Under the pieces are notes generated by a model. That model worked only from the letters and a program-made list of their open reading frames with translations. It had not been told where the DNA came from and did no database searches. This document shows, piece after piece, positions 27,181 through 35,219 of a stretch of DNA of 53,574 bases. How positions within the stretch are numbered: position 1 is the stretch's first letter; every line of letters starts with the position of its first letter. Position numbers and translations under genes: made by a program. The DNA comes from Melioribacteraceae bacterium (lineage in GTDB: Bacteria; Bacteroidota; Ignavibacteria; Ignavibacteriales; Melioribacteraceae), in assembly GCA_016342755.1 (NCBI GenBank), contig JAEINS010000029.1:1-53574 (forward strand), in the 5' to 3' direction.

Positions 27181-28749
27181 ATGTTTAAGAATTTATGTAA
27201 TACTTTTCTGCCATTATTTTTAATTTCAATAATATTTGCCGGGTGTTCTGTTAAAAAAGAAATCCCGCCAAATATTTTATTTATTATGAGTGATGATCAT
27301 GCCGAACAAGCTATAAGCTGCTACGGAAGCAAGCTTATAAATACACCCAATATTGATAGGATTGCAAACGAAGGAATTCGTTTCACAAATAGTTTTGTAA
27401 CTAATTCTATCTGCGGACCGAGCCGTGCAGTATTATTAACGGGTAAATATAGTCATTTAAACGGATTTAGAGATAACAGGGATTTATTTGACAGTTCACA
27501 GACTACCTTTCCAAAGCTATTGCAAAAAGCTGGCTACGAAACTCATGTAATTGGGAAATGGCATTTAAGGTCAACTCCGACAGGTTTTGATAACTGGAAA
27601 ATCCTTAAAGGTCAGGGGCAGTATTACAACCCGTTGTTTTTAGAAAACGGGAAAGAAAATATTAGAACCGGATATACTACAGATATAATTACGGATTTAA
27701 CAATTGAAGCACTTGAAAACCGTAGTAAAGAAAAACCTTTCTGCATGTTAATTCATCACAAAGCACCACACAGAAACTGGATGCCAAACGCCAAATATTT
27801 TGAAGAATTTGAAAATATTGAATTCCCTCTGCCAGAAACTTTTTATGATGAATACAAAACCCGTGAAAAAACAGCCGGACATGCAGATATGCGAATTGAT
27901 GATATGTACTTATCATTTGATTTGAAACTGCATAAAAATTATTACGATAAAGAAACCGGGACCGGAGGTAATGCTAAATTTGCTTCTAAAGTTGAATTAA
28001 ACTGGTTAGCAATTTATAACAGAATGAATGCGGAACAGAAAAAACTCTGGGATGGACATTACAATAAAATTAATGAGGAGTTCAAAAAAGCTAATCTCAA
28101 AGGGAATAAATTACTCGAATGGAAATATCAGCAATATATGAAAGACTATTTGAGATGTATACTTTCTGTTGATGAAAGTATTGGCCGTATTCTAAATTAT
28201 CTTGATGAAAATGGATTAGCTAAAAATACAATTGTAGTCTACACTTCTGACCAGGGATTTTATTTAGGTGAGCATGGATGGTACGATAAAAGATTCATGT
28301 ATGAAGAATCGCACAGTATGCCTTTGGTTATCCGATATCCAAAACAAATTCCAAGTGGACAGGTTTCAGATTTAATGGCATTGAATTTAGACTTTGCTCC
28401 TACATTTTTAGATTTTGCAAATGTAACAATCCCCAATGATGTTCAGGGAAATTCACTTAGAAATATTTTGGAAAATAATAAAACCGATAACTGGCGTAAA
28501 TCAGTTTATTACCATTATTACGAATATCCGCACGGATGGCATAAAGTAAAAAAACATTGTGGTGTTAGAACTGAAGATCACAAACTTATTCATTTTTATG
28601 ATGATGATATTTGGGAATTATATGATCTTAAAAAAGATCCGAATGAATTGAAGAATATTTATACCGATCCGTCATATGCAGATATAAATAATGACTTAAA
28701 AAATGAGCTGAGTAGATTGCAGAAAGAATATAAAGATTCAAGTTTTTAA
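27181..28749 (+). CDS. Sulfatase lipoprotein (formylglycine-dependent)
   Basis: The 522-residue exported protein carries a lipoprotein signal (IIFAGCSV, Cys22) and a type I sulfatase domain. Metal ligands are in FIMSDDHAEQ (Asp38-39). The modification motif is C78-GPSR, so Cys78 should be converted to formylglycine. HHKAPHRNW and TSDQGFYLGEHGWYDKR supply later ligands. It resembles Bacteroidota sulfatases acting on sulfated glycans or simple sulfate esters. No sulfatase-maturing enzyme is in the window. GAGG precedes the ATG, directly after the nitrilase stop. The 214 bp downstream hold only a weak hairpin (TTGTGC/GCACAA). Confidence 0.9.
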   Translation: MFKNLCNTFLPLFLISIIFAGCSVKKEIPPNILFIMSDDHAEQAISCYGSKLINTPNIDRIANEGIRFTNSFVTNSICGPSRAVLLTGKYSHLNGFRDNRDLFDSSQTTFPKLLQKAGYETHVIGKWHLRSTPTGFDNWKILKGQGQYYNPLFLENGKENIRTGYTTDIITDLTIEALENRSKEKPFCMLIHHKAPHRNWMPNAKYFEEFENIEFPLPETFYDEYKTREKTAGHADMRIDDMYLSFDLKLHKNYYDKETGTGGNAKFASKVELNWLAIYNRMNAEQKKLWDGHYNKINEEFKKANLKGNKLLEWKYQQYMKDYLRCILSVDESIGRILNYLDENGLAKNTIVVYTSDQGFYLGEHGWYDKRFMYEESHSMPLVIRYPKQIPSGQVSDLMALNLDFAPTFLDFANVTIPNDVQGNSLRNILENNKTDNWRKSVYYHYYEYPHGWHKVKKHCGVRTEDHKLIHFYDDDIWELYDLKKDPNELKNIYTDPSYADINNDLKNELSRLQKEYKDSSF

Positions 28750-28963
28750 AATAAATCGGTTGTGCAAAACCAGTGAAAAGCCTGATGCCGCACAAGGTTA
28801 TTTACTCTGAAATTGAAAAATTCACACAATCATAATATCAATATTATCATTTATACTTTGTATATTTGGACTTTCCGATTCTAAGTTTGGAATCTTGGTA
28901 AATATATTTATTCTTTCTTTGATTATAATCAGAGAAAAGTTCAACTTATTTTAACGGTATCCG

Positions 28964-29707
28964 ATGCAAACGATCTATTCTGAACAATACACAATTCACT
29001 CCTACGAAGCTGATTATAAAGGGAAAGCTTCATTCCTTTCGTTATGTAACTTTCTTCAGGAAGTTGCCTGGAAACATGCTGAGATTATGGGTTTAGGTTA
29101 TTCTCATTTAATTAAGAAAGACTTGATCTGGATAATGCTTCGACAATCAATTTCGGTTAAACAATATCCAGACTGGGGCGATAAAATTATTGTTAAAACC
29201 TGGCCTAGCGGATTTGATAAACTTTTTTGTTATAGAAAATTTGAGATTTTTGATTCTGAAAATAACGTTCTTGCTGAAGCAATTTTTACATGGATGGTTA
29301 TTGATCTTAAATCAAAGAGACCACAAAGAACTGAAAGTTATTTTTTCGCGGAATTACCAGATGAATTTATGATGATACCCAAAACACTTCCGCCTAAGTT
29401 GGATAAAGATATAAATGGGAAATTAACAAGCACCATAGATGTAACCGTTACAGATCTGGATGTAAACAATCACGTTAATAATGTAACATATATCAAGTGG
29501 ATTATTGATAGCCTGACTCTCGAATTTCATAATGAAAATGAGTTAATTCAATTACACACAAATTTTTTGGCTGAAGCTACCTATGGTGATAAAGTTGATA
29601 TATATCTTAACGAAGGCAGTGATTCTAAGCATAATATAGTATTACAAAGGCAGTCTGATTGTAAACCTCTTTATCTTGCAGAATTAAAATGGGGAAAAGT
29701 AAAATAA
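28964..29707 (+). CDS. Acyl-ACP thioesterase (FatA/FatB family)
   Basis: The 247-residue protein is a double-hotdog acyl-ACP thioesterase that releases free fatty acids from acyl carrier protein. Visible family features are SFLSLCNFLQEVAWKHAE and IWIMLRQSISV with WPSGFDKLFCYRKFEI in the first hotdog, and the catalytic VTDLDVNNHVNNVTYIKW segment in the second. Length is normal for bacterial members. It ends just before a hairpin at 29710. Confidence 0.88.
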   Translation: MQTIYSEQYTIHSYEADYKGKASFLSLCNFLQEVAWKHAEIMGLGYSHLIKKDLIWIMLRQSISVKQYPDWGDKIIVKTWPSGFDKLFCYRKFEIFDSENNVLAEAIFTWMVIDLKSKRPQRTESYFFAELPDEFMMIPKTLPPKLDKDINGKLTSTIDVTVTDLDVNNHVNNVTYIKWIIDSLTLEFHNENELIQLHTNFLAEATYGDKVDIYLNEGSDSKHNIVLQRQSDCKPLYLAELKWGKVK

Positions 29708-29709
29708 AC

Positions 29710-29734
29710 CGGCATCCTTTAAAGGATATTGCCG
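29710..29734 (+). terminator. Hairpin after the thioesterase gene
   Basis: CGGCATCC (29710-29717) pairs with GGA...TGCCG in 29724-29734 with a small internal bulge and a TTTAAA loop. It starts within 4 bp of the thioesterase stop. The following bases are AT-rich but lack a clean U-tract. Confidence 0.5.
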
Positions 29735-29799
29735 TTATATAAATTAAATTATATGTTTAGCTTTTAAAATATTATACATCCTAAATATCAGGAATAAAT

Positions 29800-30612
29800 A
29801 TGATAAATTGGTTTATTGAATTAGATCATGTAACACAGGCACTATTAGCAACTTTATTCACATGGCTTTTAACTGCACTTGGTGCGGCACTTGTATTTTT
29901 TGTTAAGACAATTAACCAAAAAATTCTAAATGCAATGCTTGGTTTTGCCGCAGGTGTTATGATAGCTGCAAGTTTTTGGTCATTACTTGCGCCAGCAATA
30001 GAGATGTCAGAAGATGGACCTTTACCTTCATGGCTTCCAGCGGTTATAGGTTTTTTATCTGGTGGAATATTTCTACGTATTGTTGATAAAATTCTCCCTC
30101 ACCTTCATCTTGGTCTTCCAATTGAAGAAGCAGAAGGTATAAAAACTTCATGGAAACGAAGTGTTTTATTAGTTCTTGCTATAACATTACATAATATACC
30201 AGAAGGATTAGCTGTTGGAGTTGCATTTGGAGCAGTTGCAGCCGGGCTTCCATCTGCAACAATTGCTGGTGCTATTGCGCTTGCTATTGGCATTGGCATC
30301 CAAAATTTCCCAGAAGGTGCAGCTGTCTCAATGCCGCTAAGACGTGAAGGATTTTCCAGAACTAAAGCTTTCATGTATGGTCAACTTTCAGGAATAGTTG
30401 AACCGATGGCAGGCGTAGCAGGTGCGGCGGCTGTTATAATTATGCGTCCAATTTTACCTTATGCACTTGCATTTGCAGCCGGTGCAATGATTTTTGTAGT
30501 AATAGAAGAACTTATCCCAGAATCTCAGATGGATAAAGATACTGATATTGGAACAATAGGTGCAATGTTAGGATTTGCTGTTATGATGACTTTGGATGTT
30601 GCATTAGGATAA
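29800..30612 (+). CDS. ZIP-family metal transporter (GufA-like)
   Basis: This 270-residue membrane protein has about eight hydrophobic segments and the ZIP signatures [14 protein letters not shown] and [16 protein letters not shown], which carry the intramembrane metal ligands. ZIP proteins import zinc or other divalent metals into the cytoplasm. AGGAATAA precedes the ATG. The cmoM-like gene follows after 8 bp and is probably on the same transcript. Confidence 0.9.
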   Translation: MINWFIELDHVTQALLATLFTWLLTALGAALVFFVKTINQKILNAMLGFAAGVMIAASFWSLLAPAIEMSEDGPLPSWLPAVIGFLSGGIFLRIVDKILPHLHLGLPIEEAEGIKTSWKRSVLLVLAITLHNIPEGLAVGVAFGAVAAGLPSATIAGAIALAIGIGIQNFPEGAAVSMPLRREGFSRTKAFMYGQLSGIVEPMAGVAGAAAVIIMRPILPYALAFAAGAMIFVVIEELIPESQMDKDTDIGTIGAMLGFAVMMTLDVALG

Positions 30613-30620
30613 AATAGTTT

Positions 30621-31409
30621 ATGAGTAATGTTGAAAAAGTTTGTGATAAAAATTTTGATTCACTAATAGAAAGGTTTGAAAAAAAAGTATACGGATCAGC
30701 TAAAGGCGATTTAAGATTAGAGCTTATAAAAAAAGATTATGAAGATTTTCTCCCTGATGTTCTAAAAAACAGCGGGCAACATATTCTTGATGCAGGAGCA
30801 GGTTTCGGGCAGATAAGTCATGAATTATCTAAGTATAATCATAAAATTATTCTGTGCGATGTTTCAAAAAAAATGCTTAAGAAATCGGCTGATATAATTG
30901 GTTCAAGTTCAGACAACAGCAATATTGAGTATATTCATTCAGCATTCCAAGACCTTCCTTCTTCTTATTATAATCAATTTGATCTGGTAATTTCACATGC
31001 CGTTTTAGAATGGCTTGCTGAACCAAAAAAATCTCTACAAAAATTATTAAAGTTTATTAAGCCGGGCGGTTATCTTTCATTAATGTTCTATAATAAAAAT
31101 TCACTTATTTATTATAATTCTATCAGGGGAAATCTTAAGAAAATTCTTAAGAAAGATTTTGAAGGTTATCCTAACAGTTTAACACCTTTACATCCTTTAA
31201 TTCCTAAAGATGTTGAGCAGTGGTTAAATGATGTTGAACTTAAAATTATTAATAAAACCGGTATTAGATGTTTTTACGATTATATACATTGGGAAGTTCA
31301 AAAACAAAGACCTTATGAAGATATCTTAAAACTTGAGAAAACTTATAACCGCACAGAACCCTTTGCATCGATGGGTCGTTATATTCATCTCATTTGTAAA
31401 TCTACTTAA
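30621..31409 (+). CDS. cmoM: CmoM-like tRNA 5-carboxymethoxyuridine methyltransferase
   Basis: The 262-residue SAM methyltransferase resembles E. coli CmoM (formerly SmtA) along its length. It has the NFDSLIERFEKKVYGSAKGDLR start, the SAM site ILDAGAGFGQIS, HAVLEWLAEPKKSL, PGGYLSLMFYNKNSL, the KTGIRCFYDYIH segment and the EPFASMGRYIHL end. CmoM methylates the cmo5U wobble base of tRNA to mcmo5U. It is convergent with, and overlaps by 8 bp, the tRNA methyltransferase trmB. cmoA/cmoB, which make the substrate, are not in the window. A different methyl acceptor is possible. Confidence 0.8.
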   Translation: MSNVEKVCDKNFDSLIERFEKKVYGSAKGDLRLELIKKDYEDFLPDVLKNSGQHILDAGAGFGQISHELSKYNHKIILCDVSKKMLKKSADIIGSSSDNSNIEYIHSAFQDLPSSYYNQFDLVISHAVLEWLAEPKKSLQKLLKFIKPGGYLSLMFYNKNSLIYYNSIRGNLKKILKKDFEGYPNSLTPLHPLIPKDVEQWLNDVELKIINKTGIRCFYDYIHWEVQKQRPYEDILKLEKTYNRTEPFASMGRYIHLICKST

Positions 31410-32046
31410 ACTTAAACCCTACTAAGTTTATCTTTTTACCTTCAGCAATATATCGCATTTCATATTTAGTCTTAATTGTTTCCTCAAATAGCAACTCTGA
31501 TTTACTATAGAGATCATCTGTATGTTTAATTATATCAAGGTTAAACTCATTTAGAGTTTCTAAAGCATAATTGTAGAGCATTCTTTCGTCAGTCTTTAAA
31601 TTTATTACTCCGCCGGTATTCAATATCTCTCTATAAATGCTTAAATATTTGGGAGCCACTAATCTTCTATTAATATCTCTTGGTTTTAAATGAGGATCCG
31701 GGAAAGGTATCCAAATTTCACTAATTTTCAGCTTTGAAAAAAGCTCGGGTAATTGATCCGCAAAGGCTACAAGAAAACCAACATTTTTAAGATTACGTTC
31801 TGTGGCACTTTCAGAGCCATTCCAAATTCTATCACCGCGTAAATCCAATCCGATAAAGTTTCTTTCCGGAAAATTCCCAGCCAAAGCGATTGAATAATCT
31901 CCCCTTCCGCAACCAATTTCAAGAGTTATAGGATTATTATTCCCAAAAAATCTGAGGATAGATTCTTCTAAATCTTTATCTTCTCCCATAAAAACATTTT
32001 CAAACTTACCTACATCTCTTATTTTTATATGCTTGCGTCTAGCCAT
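31402..32046 (-). CDS. trmB: tRNA (guanine-N7-)-methyltransferase
   Basis: The 214-residue enzyme methylates N7 of G46 in tRNA. Family motifs are LEIGCGRGDYSIAL (SAM site), FIGLDLRGDRIWNG, EIWIPFPDPHLKPRDINRRL with the catalytic-region PDP, and GGVINLKTDE. A basic N-terminus (MARRKHIKIRD) is usual. It is tail-to-tail with the CmoM-like gene. The 184 bp between its start and the CBS gene is AT-rich and carries the divergent promoters. Confidence 0.93.
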   Translation of the reverse strand: MARRKHIKIRDVGKFENVFMGEDKDLEESILRFFGNNNPITLEIGCGRGDYSIALAGNFPERNFIGLDLRGDRIWNGSESATERNLKNVGFLVAFADQLPELFSKLKISEIWIPFPDPHLKPRDINRRLVAPKYLSIYREILNTGGVINLKTDERMLYNYALETLNEFNLDIIKHTDDLYSKSELLFEETIKTKYEMRYIAEGKKINLVGFKFK

Positions 32047-32230
32047 TTATATTCTATCTATTTTCAAAAATTTAAGTCGTAAAGATATAAAAAAAATTTG
32101 TTTAACTAAGGTAATTTCAAACTAGAATACTTTTTATAATGATAAAGCAATTAATTAAATAATAATATTAAGATATTGCATCTTATTCGAAAATCTTTAT
32201 CTTGCTCACAAACAATTTATAGGAGAAACC

Positions 32231-32698
32231 ATGAAATTAACTGCTGAAGATATACTAAAGGAAAAAGGTAACGAGATAGTAAGTGTTACTCCTGATACAA
32301 CTATTGCAGACGCTATAAAAAAAATGAACTCCAATAAAATTGGAGCTGTTCTGGTTGTTGATGTAAATGGATATATTGGGATATGGACTGAAAGAGATCT
32401 TCTAAAAAATCTCTTAATCGAAAGTTTTGATGTAAAAACTTCTCTTGTTAAAGATTACATGACAACTAATCTTGTTTATGCAAAGTATGATGATTCTCTT
32501 TATCAGTTATTAGATAAATTTTTAGGACGCAGAATCCGGCATCTTTTAGTTGAAAAAGAAGGTGAGTATATTGGTTTTTTATCTACCGGTGATGTAATGA
32601 GATCCGGGTTGGTATTAAAATCGAAAGAACTTGAAGAAATGAACGCTATACTAAGTTGGGAATATTACGAAAATTGGAATTTTGAACCAAAAAAATAA
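32231..32698 (+). CDS. Tandem CBS-domain protein
   Basis: The 155-residue protein consists of two CBS domains (about 10-65 and 76-130): VTPDTTIADAIKKMNSNKIGAVLVVD with WTERDLLKNL, and VKDYMTTNLVYAKYDD with LLVEKEGEYIGFLSTGDVM. Such stand-alone pairs bind adenine nucleotides and act as energy or redox sensors. The partner is unknown. TAGGAGAAACC precedes the ATG. A strong hairpin follows. Confidence 0.88.
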   Translation: MKLTAEDILKEKGNEIVSVTPDTTIADAIKKMNSNKIGAVLVVDVNGYIGIWTERDLLKNLLIESFDVKTSLVKDYMTTNLVYAKYDDSLYQLLDKFLGRRIRHLLVEKEGEYIGFLSTGDVMRSGLVLKSKELEEMNAILSWEYYENWNFEPKK

Positions 32699-32708
32699 AA
32701 AATTTTAT

Positions 32709-32737
32709 AGATGGCATCTTTCCAAAAGATGTCATCT
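32709..32737. terminator. Strong hairpin between convergent genes
   Basis: AGATGGCATCTTT (32709-32721) pairs with AAAGATGTCATCT (32725-32737), a 13-bp stem with one G-U pair and a three-base loop. It is followed by GTTATTTTGT. It lies between the CBS gene and the convergent membrane-protein gene and probably serves both. Confidence 0.75.
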
Positions 32738-32749
32738 GTTATTTTGTAC

Positions 32750-33241
32750 TTACCTTGTTTTCACCAAATCAAACAGAGAAACTCCCGCCATAATAAAATA
32801 ACTTGCATAAAGTATAACTGCCGATATTATTGTGAGCATATAAAAATTGGGATTTACAAATTTAATTAGCCAAAAAGAACCGAAGGTTAAAATAATAGAA
32901 ATGAAAGGTTCAAGGAGAAGGAATTTTTTAAATTTTCCTTTAATAACTGTGTTATAATTAAAGATGAGAGTGATACTTAAAAATATAAACGCAAAACCAA
33001 GAATATGATTATGTGTCGTCATCAATAAAGAGTTAACAGTTTTGCCAGTATCAATATTTTCAGTAAACTCATCTTTAAACTGTTCATCCCCTTTAATGTT
33101 GTTTACAATTCCTTTAGAACTTGACTCTGTAAGATTTGACACATATAACAATCCTAAAATTACTCCAATTGACAGAACCAGAATATACATTATCAAAATC
33201 TTTTTTAAGTCTTCATCTAGGTCTCTTAAATTAGTCTGCAT
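32750..33241 (-). CDS. Four-helix membrane protein of the FMN-protein cassette, unknown function
   Basis: The 163-residue protein has about four transmembrane helices (around 13-33, 80-97, 108-128 and 134-155). A hydrophilic loop of about 45 residues lies after the first. Two histidines (H77, H79 in TTHNHILGFAF) lie at the start of helix 2 and could bind haem or metal, which is speculation. The start at 33241 overlaps the end of the FMN-binding gene by 11 bp, showing tight coupling. I do not recognise the family. Its position points to a membrane partner of the FMN-binding protein. Confidence 0.7.
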   Translation of the reverse strand: MQTNLRDLDEDLKKILIMYILVLSIGVILGLLYVSNLTESSSKGIVNNIKGDEQFKDEFTENIDTGKTVNSLLMTTHNHILGFAFIFLSITLIFNYNTVIKGKFKKFLLLEPFISIILTFGSFWLIKFVNPNFYMLTIISAVILYASYFIMAGVSLFDLVKTR

Positions 33242-33767
33242 ATTTCATCTTTATTAAATTAAATAAAAGTGCTACTTTTTTAATTCCTTTTGTAACTGAG
33301 TTTGATGAAATTGTTGCACCCGATATTGCCTCAATATTAGCTCCTATTGAAATTTCATCATTTCCATTTAGACCCCGGAATTGTTTTTGCCACCAGTTCT
33401 GTTTTACAGCACCGCCATGTTCCTCTCTGTACTTAACAATTGTAGAATATTTTATAGTTCCGTCTAAATCAAAAATCACAAGAAATGTAATTGGAAGATT
33501 TTTCCCTTTTACATTATCAAGAATCGCAATAGCTTCAATCCCATATTCAGATTTTATTTCCCAAAGATAAACTTCACTTCTGAAAAACATTTGTTTGCAA
33601 TTCATCTCAATTTCTTTTTTTAAAATAGGATTGATCTGAAATTTTTCAAATGACAAATCAACATCTTTCTTAAAAAATTGCTTTATCATCGTTTCAGATT
33701 TATCCTTGATTTCACTTGCAATAATATTTGAAATTAGGATTAGCGATATAATTATTATTTTTTTCAT
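33231..33767 (-). CDS. Exported FMN-binding-domain protein
   Basis: This 178-residue protein has a signal peptide (IIIISLILISNIIAS) and a C-terminal FMN-binding domain like those of RnfG/NqrC. IEAISGATISS (145-155) carries the flavinylation motif, with Thr152 as likely covalent FMN site. The residue three before the SGAT is Glu, whereas the ApbE target consensus has Asp. The protein should sit in the periplasm and carry electrons. It is translationally coupled to the membrane protein and preceded by a terminator-like hairpin after the barrel gene. No ribosome-binding site is visible. Confidence 0.82.
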   Translation of the reverse strand: MKKIIIISLILISNIIASEIKDKSETMIKQFFKKDVDLSFEKFQINPILKKEIEMNCKQMFFRSEVYLWEIKSEYGIEAIAILDNVKGKNLPITFLVIFDLDGTIKYSTIVKYREEHGGAVKQNWWQKQFRGLNGNDEISIGANIEAISGATISSNSVTKGIKKVALLFNLIKMKYAD

Positions 33768-33779
33768 ATTATTTTTAGA

Positions 33780-33816
33780 AAAATCTCCGAGGCAATTAAA
33801 TTCCCCCGAAGATTTT
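33780..33816 (-). terminator. Intercistronic terminator between the barrel gene and the FMN-protein gene
   Basis: On the minus strand AAAATCTTCGGGG (33816-33804) pairs with CCTCGGAGATTTT (33792-33780) over 13 bp, including two G-U pairs, and is followed by a T-rich stretch. It starts 11 bp after the barrel stop and ends 13 bp before the next start codon. It probably reduces expression of the two downstream genes relative to the barrel gene. Confidence 0.7.
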
Positions 33817-33826
33817 AGATTAAAAC

Positions 33827-34897
33827 TTAGAACATGTATCCTACACCAAGATTAAATAAATCAGTTTTTTCATCACCGAGTTCGATTTTGTACTGACTAT
33901 AATCGGCTTTGAAAACAATATTATCAATTGGTTTAATGTTTACCCCGACAGTTACAATAGTTCGGTGATATTGTTTTTCTAAATCACCGCCAAAAACGGT
34001 TGAAGCCGCAGTGTTATAATCTGTATACCTAACAAATGGAATAATTTCCCCTTTGCAGTTTAATAAAGAGCCAATGTTGTAACCAAAATCTACATAATAA
34101 CCATTCGAAGTTTCAACCTCTCCTTTATCATAAGAAATATTTCCAAATTCAAAATCGGCATAAATATTATTTGCACGATATTGTGCATGAACTTCTAACA
34201 AACCAATTGCGTTGTTAGTTGAATCTGCTGTTGCATTATTATATGTATATGAAAAACCAGCTTTCAACCCTTTAATTCCGTGATAATCAATTCTTCCGTT
34301 ATATAATAAATCTTCAGCATTAGATTTATAACCTTTTTGCCTTCCATCTCTGATACCAGATTTTGCCGAAAAATTCTCAGCATTTAATCCTTCCATTACT
34401 GTTAATTTGTAATCAAAACCTTTATATTTTCCATAAACTGCAACACCATTTCCAAACCATGTTGTTGGAATTATATATTTATTGTACTCTGGTCTTTCAA
34501 CTCCTAAAAATGTAGGTGGTTCATGATATTCATTTATTAGACCAACTGAAGGTAAAATTACACCAGCCTGGAAACCAAATACATCTGAATGATGATAATT
34601 AATATATGCCTGTTCTAATTCTAACTCCCCTTTTTCTTCACCCTTTACAAAATTATGTTCAAGTTCAATTTCTGAATTGAATGACCATTTTTCGCTAAAA
34701 GTATGTGAATAAAACATTACGAATCTATGAAAATCCAAAGTTTTCTTTGAATCACCATCTTCTGGTTTGGAATAGTTGTAATGAAGTTCTCCATATCCGC
34801 CAACTGTAGTAGTAGGTTCAAAAAATTCATCTTGAGCATTAATTGATACAACTACAAAAATCATAATTACGAGTAAAAGTGTAAGTTTGTTAAACAT
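33827..34897 (-). CDS. Outer-membrane beta-barrel protein (porin-like)
   Basis: The 356-residue protein has a signal peptide (LLLVIMIFVVVSINAQ) and then amphipathic strands throughout: TVGGYGELHYNYSK, LDFHRFVMFYSHTFSEKWSF, NEYHEPPTFLGVERPEYNKY, and a final strand ending GVGYMF with the terminal aromatic typical of outer-membrane proteins. It resembles the phosphate-selective porin/Opr-like group common in Bacteroidota and Chlorobi. It is the first gene of a three-gene cassette with the FMN-binding and membrane proteins. The cargo is unknown. AAGGAT precedes the ATG. Confidence 0.82.
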   Translation of the reverse strand: MFNKLTLLLVIMIFVVVSINAQDEFFEPTTTVGGYGELHYNYSKPEDGDSKKTLDFHRFVMFYSHTFSEKWSFNSEIELEHNFVKGEEKGELELEQAYINYHHSDVFGFQAGVILPSVGLINEYHEPPTFLGVERPEYNKYIIPTTWFGNGVAVYGKYKGFDYKLTVMEGLNAENFSAKSGIRDGRQKGYKSNAEDLLYNGRIDYHGIKGLKAGFSYTYNNATADSTNNAIGLLEVHAQYRANNIYADFEFGNISYDKGEVETSNGYYVDFGYNIGSLLNCKGEIIPFVRYTDYNTAASTVFGGDLEKQYHRTIVTVGVNIKPIDNIVFKADYSQYKIELGDEKTDLFNLGVGYMF

Positions 34898-35025
34898 GTT
34901 GATTCATATCCTTATTTTTATTTAGCATAAACGTTGTTTTTATTTAGACATAATATAAATACTATTTAGATTCTTTCCAAATAAGTCTCGGAAATAATTT
35001 ATTTTTAATTCACTCAATTTATTTC

Positions 35026-35057
35026 TTGACAATCCAATCTTGAATTGCTTATCTTTG
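35026..35057 (+). promoter_or_regulatory. Bacteroidota-type promoter of the trp operon
   Basis: TTG (35026-35028, in CTTGACA) is followed after 21 bp by TATCTTTG (35050-35057), matching the -33 TTTG and -7 TAnnTTTG elements of the Bacteroidota primary sigma factor. The leader-peptide ATG is only 7 bp beyond, so transcription should start at or within a few bases of it. The rest of 34898-35025 shows nothing recognisable apart from AT-rich sequence. Confidence 0.75.
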
Positions 35058-35064
35058 TGTTACT

Positions 35065-35142
35065 ATGTATAAGAACACCGGAAGAAATATCGAAATCAGA
35101 AAAACTACTTGGTGGTGGCATACAACTATAGATAAAGTGTAG
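35065..35142 (+). CDS. trpL: Trp operon leader peptide (three consecutive Trp codons)
   Basis: A 25-codon frame begins at ATG 35065 and ends at TAG 35140-35142. Its C-terminal half reads KTTWWWHTTIDKV, with TGG TGG TGG at 35110-35118. Tandem Trp codons in a short frame directly ahead of trpE, followed by alternative hairpins and a U-tract, are the hallmark of ribosome-mediated attenuation. Ribosomes starved of charged tRNA-Trp would stall here. No ribosome-binding site is possible if transcription starts where the promoter suggests, so translation is probably leaderless. Confidence 0.93.
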   Translation: MYKNTGRNIEIRKTTWWWHTTIDKV

Positions 35143-35180
35143 AATTGTGAAATAACTAAGTTTTTGATGCCCTTCTTAGT
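35107..35180 (+). promoter_or_regulatory. Trp attenuator: protector and antiterminator segments
   Basis: Segment 1, ACTTGGT (35107-35113), covers the first Trp codons. It pairs with segment 2, ACTAAGT (35155-35161), over seven bases with one G-U. Segment 2 alternatively pairs perfectly with segment 3, CTTAGT (35175-35180). The 2:3 helix uses bases needed by the terminator at 35170-35196. A ribosome stalled on the TGG codons would mask segment 1 and free segment 2 to form the antiterminator. Rapid translation to the TAG would favour termination. Confidence 0.8.
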
Positions 35181-35202
35181 GAAATACTTTGAAGGGTTTT
35201 TT
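35170..35202 (+). terminator. Trp attenuator terminator
   Basis: CCCTTC (35170-35175) pairs with GAAGGG (35191-35196). An inner AGT/ACT stem closes a five-base loop across a symmetric TT/TT bulge. Six T (35197-35202) follow immediately. It lies 28 bp after the leader stop and 17 bp before the trpE ATG. Confidence 0.92.
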
Positions 35203-35219
35203 ATTAAATAGGAATAACA

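Noticed and set aside
28760-28795. Terminator after the sulfatase gene
   Set aside because: TTGTGC and GCACAA can pair but are 24 bases apart, with no U-tract, so the support is too weak.
35107-35202. TRAP-type or T-box regulation of the trp operon
   Set aside because: No series of GAG/TAG triplets and no T-box or specifier-loop layout is visible. Tandem Trp codons with alternative hairpins fit ribosome-mediated attenuation better.
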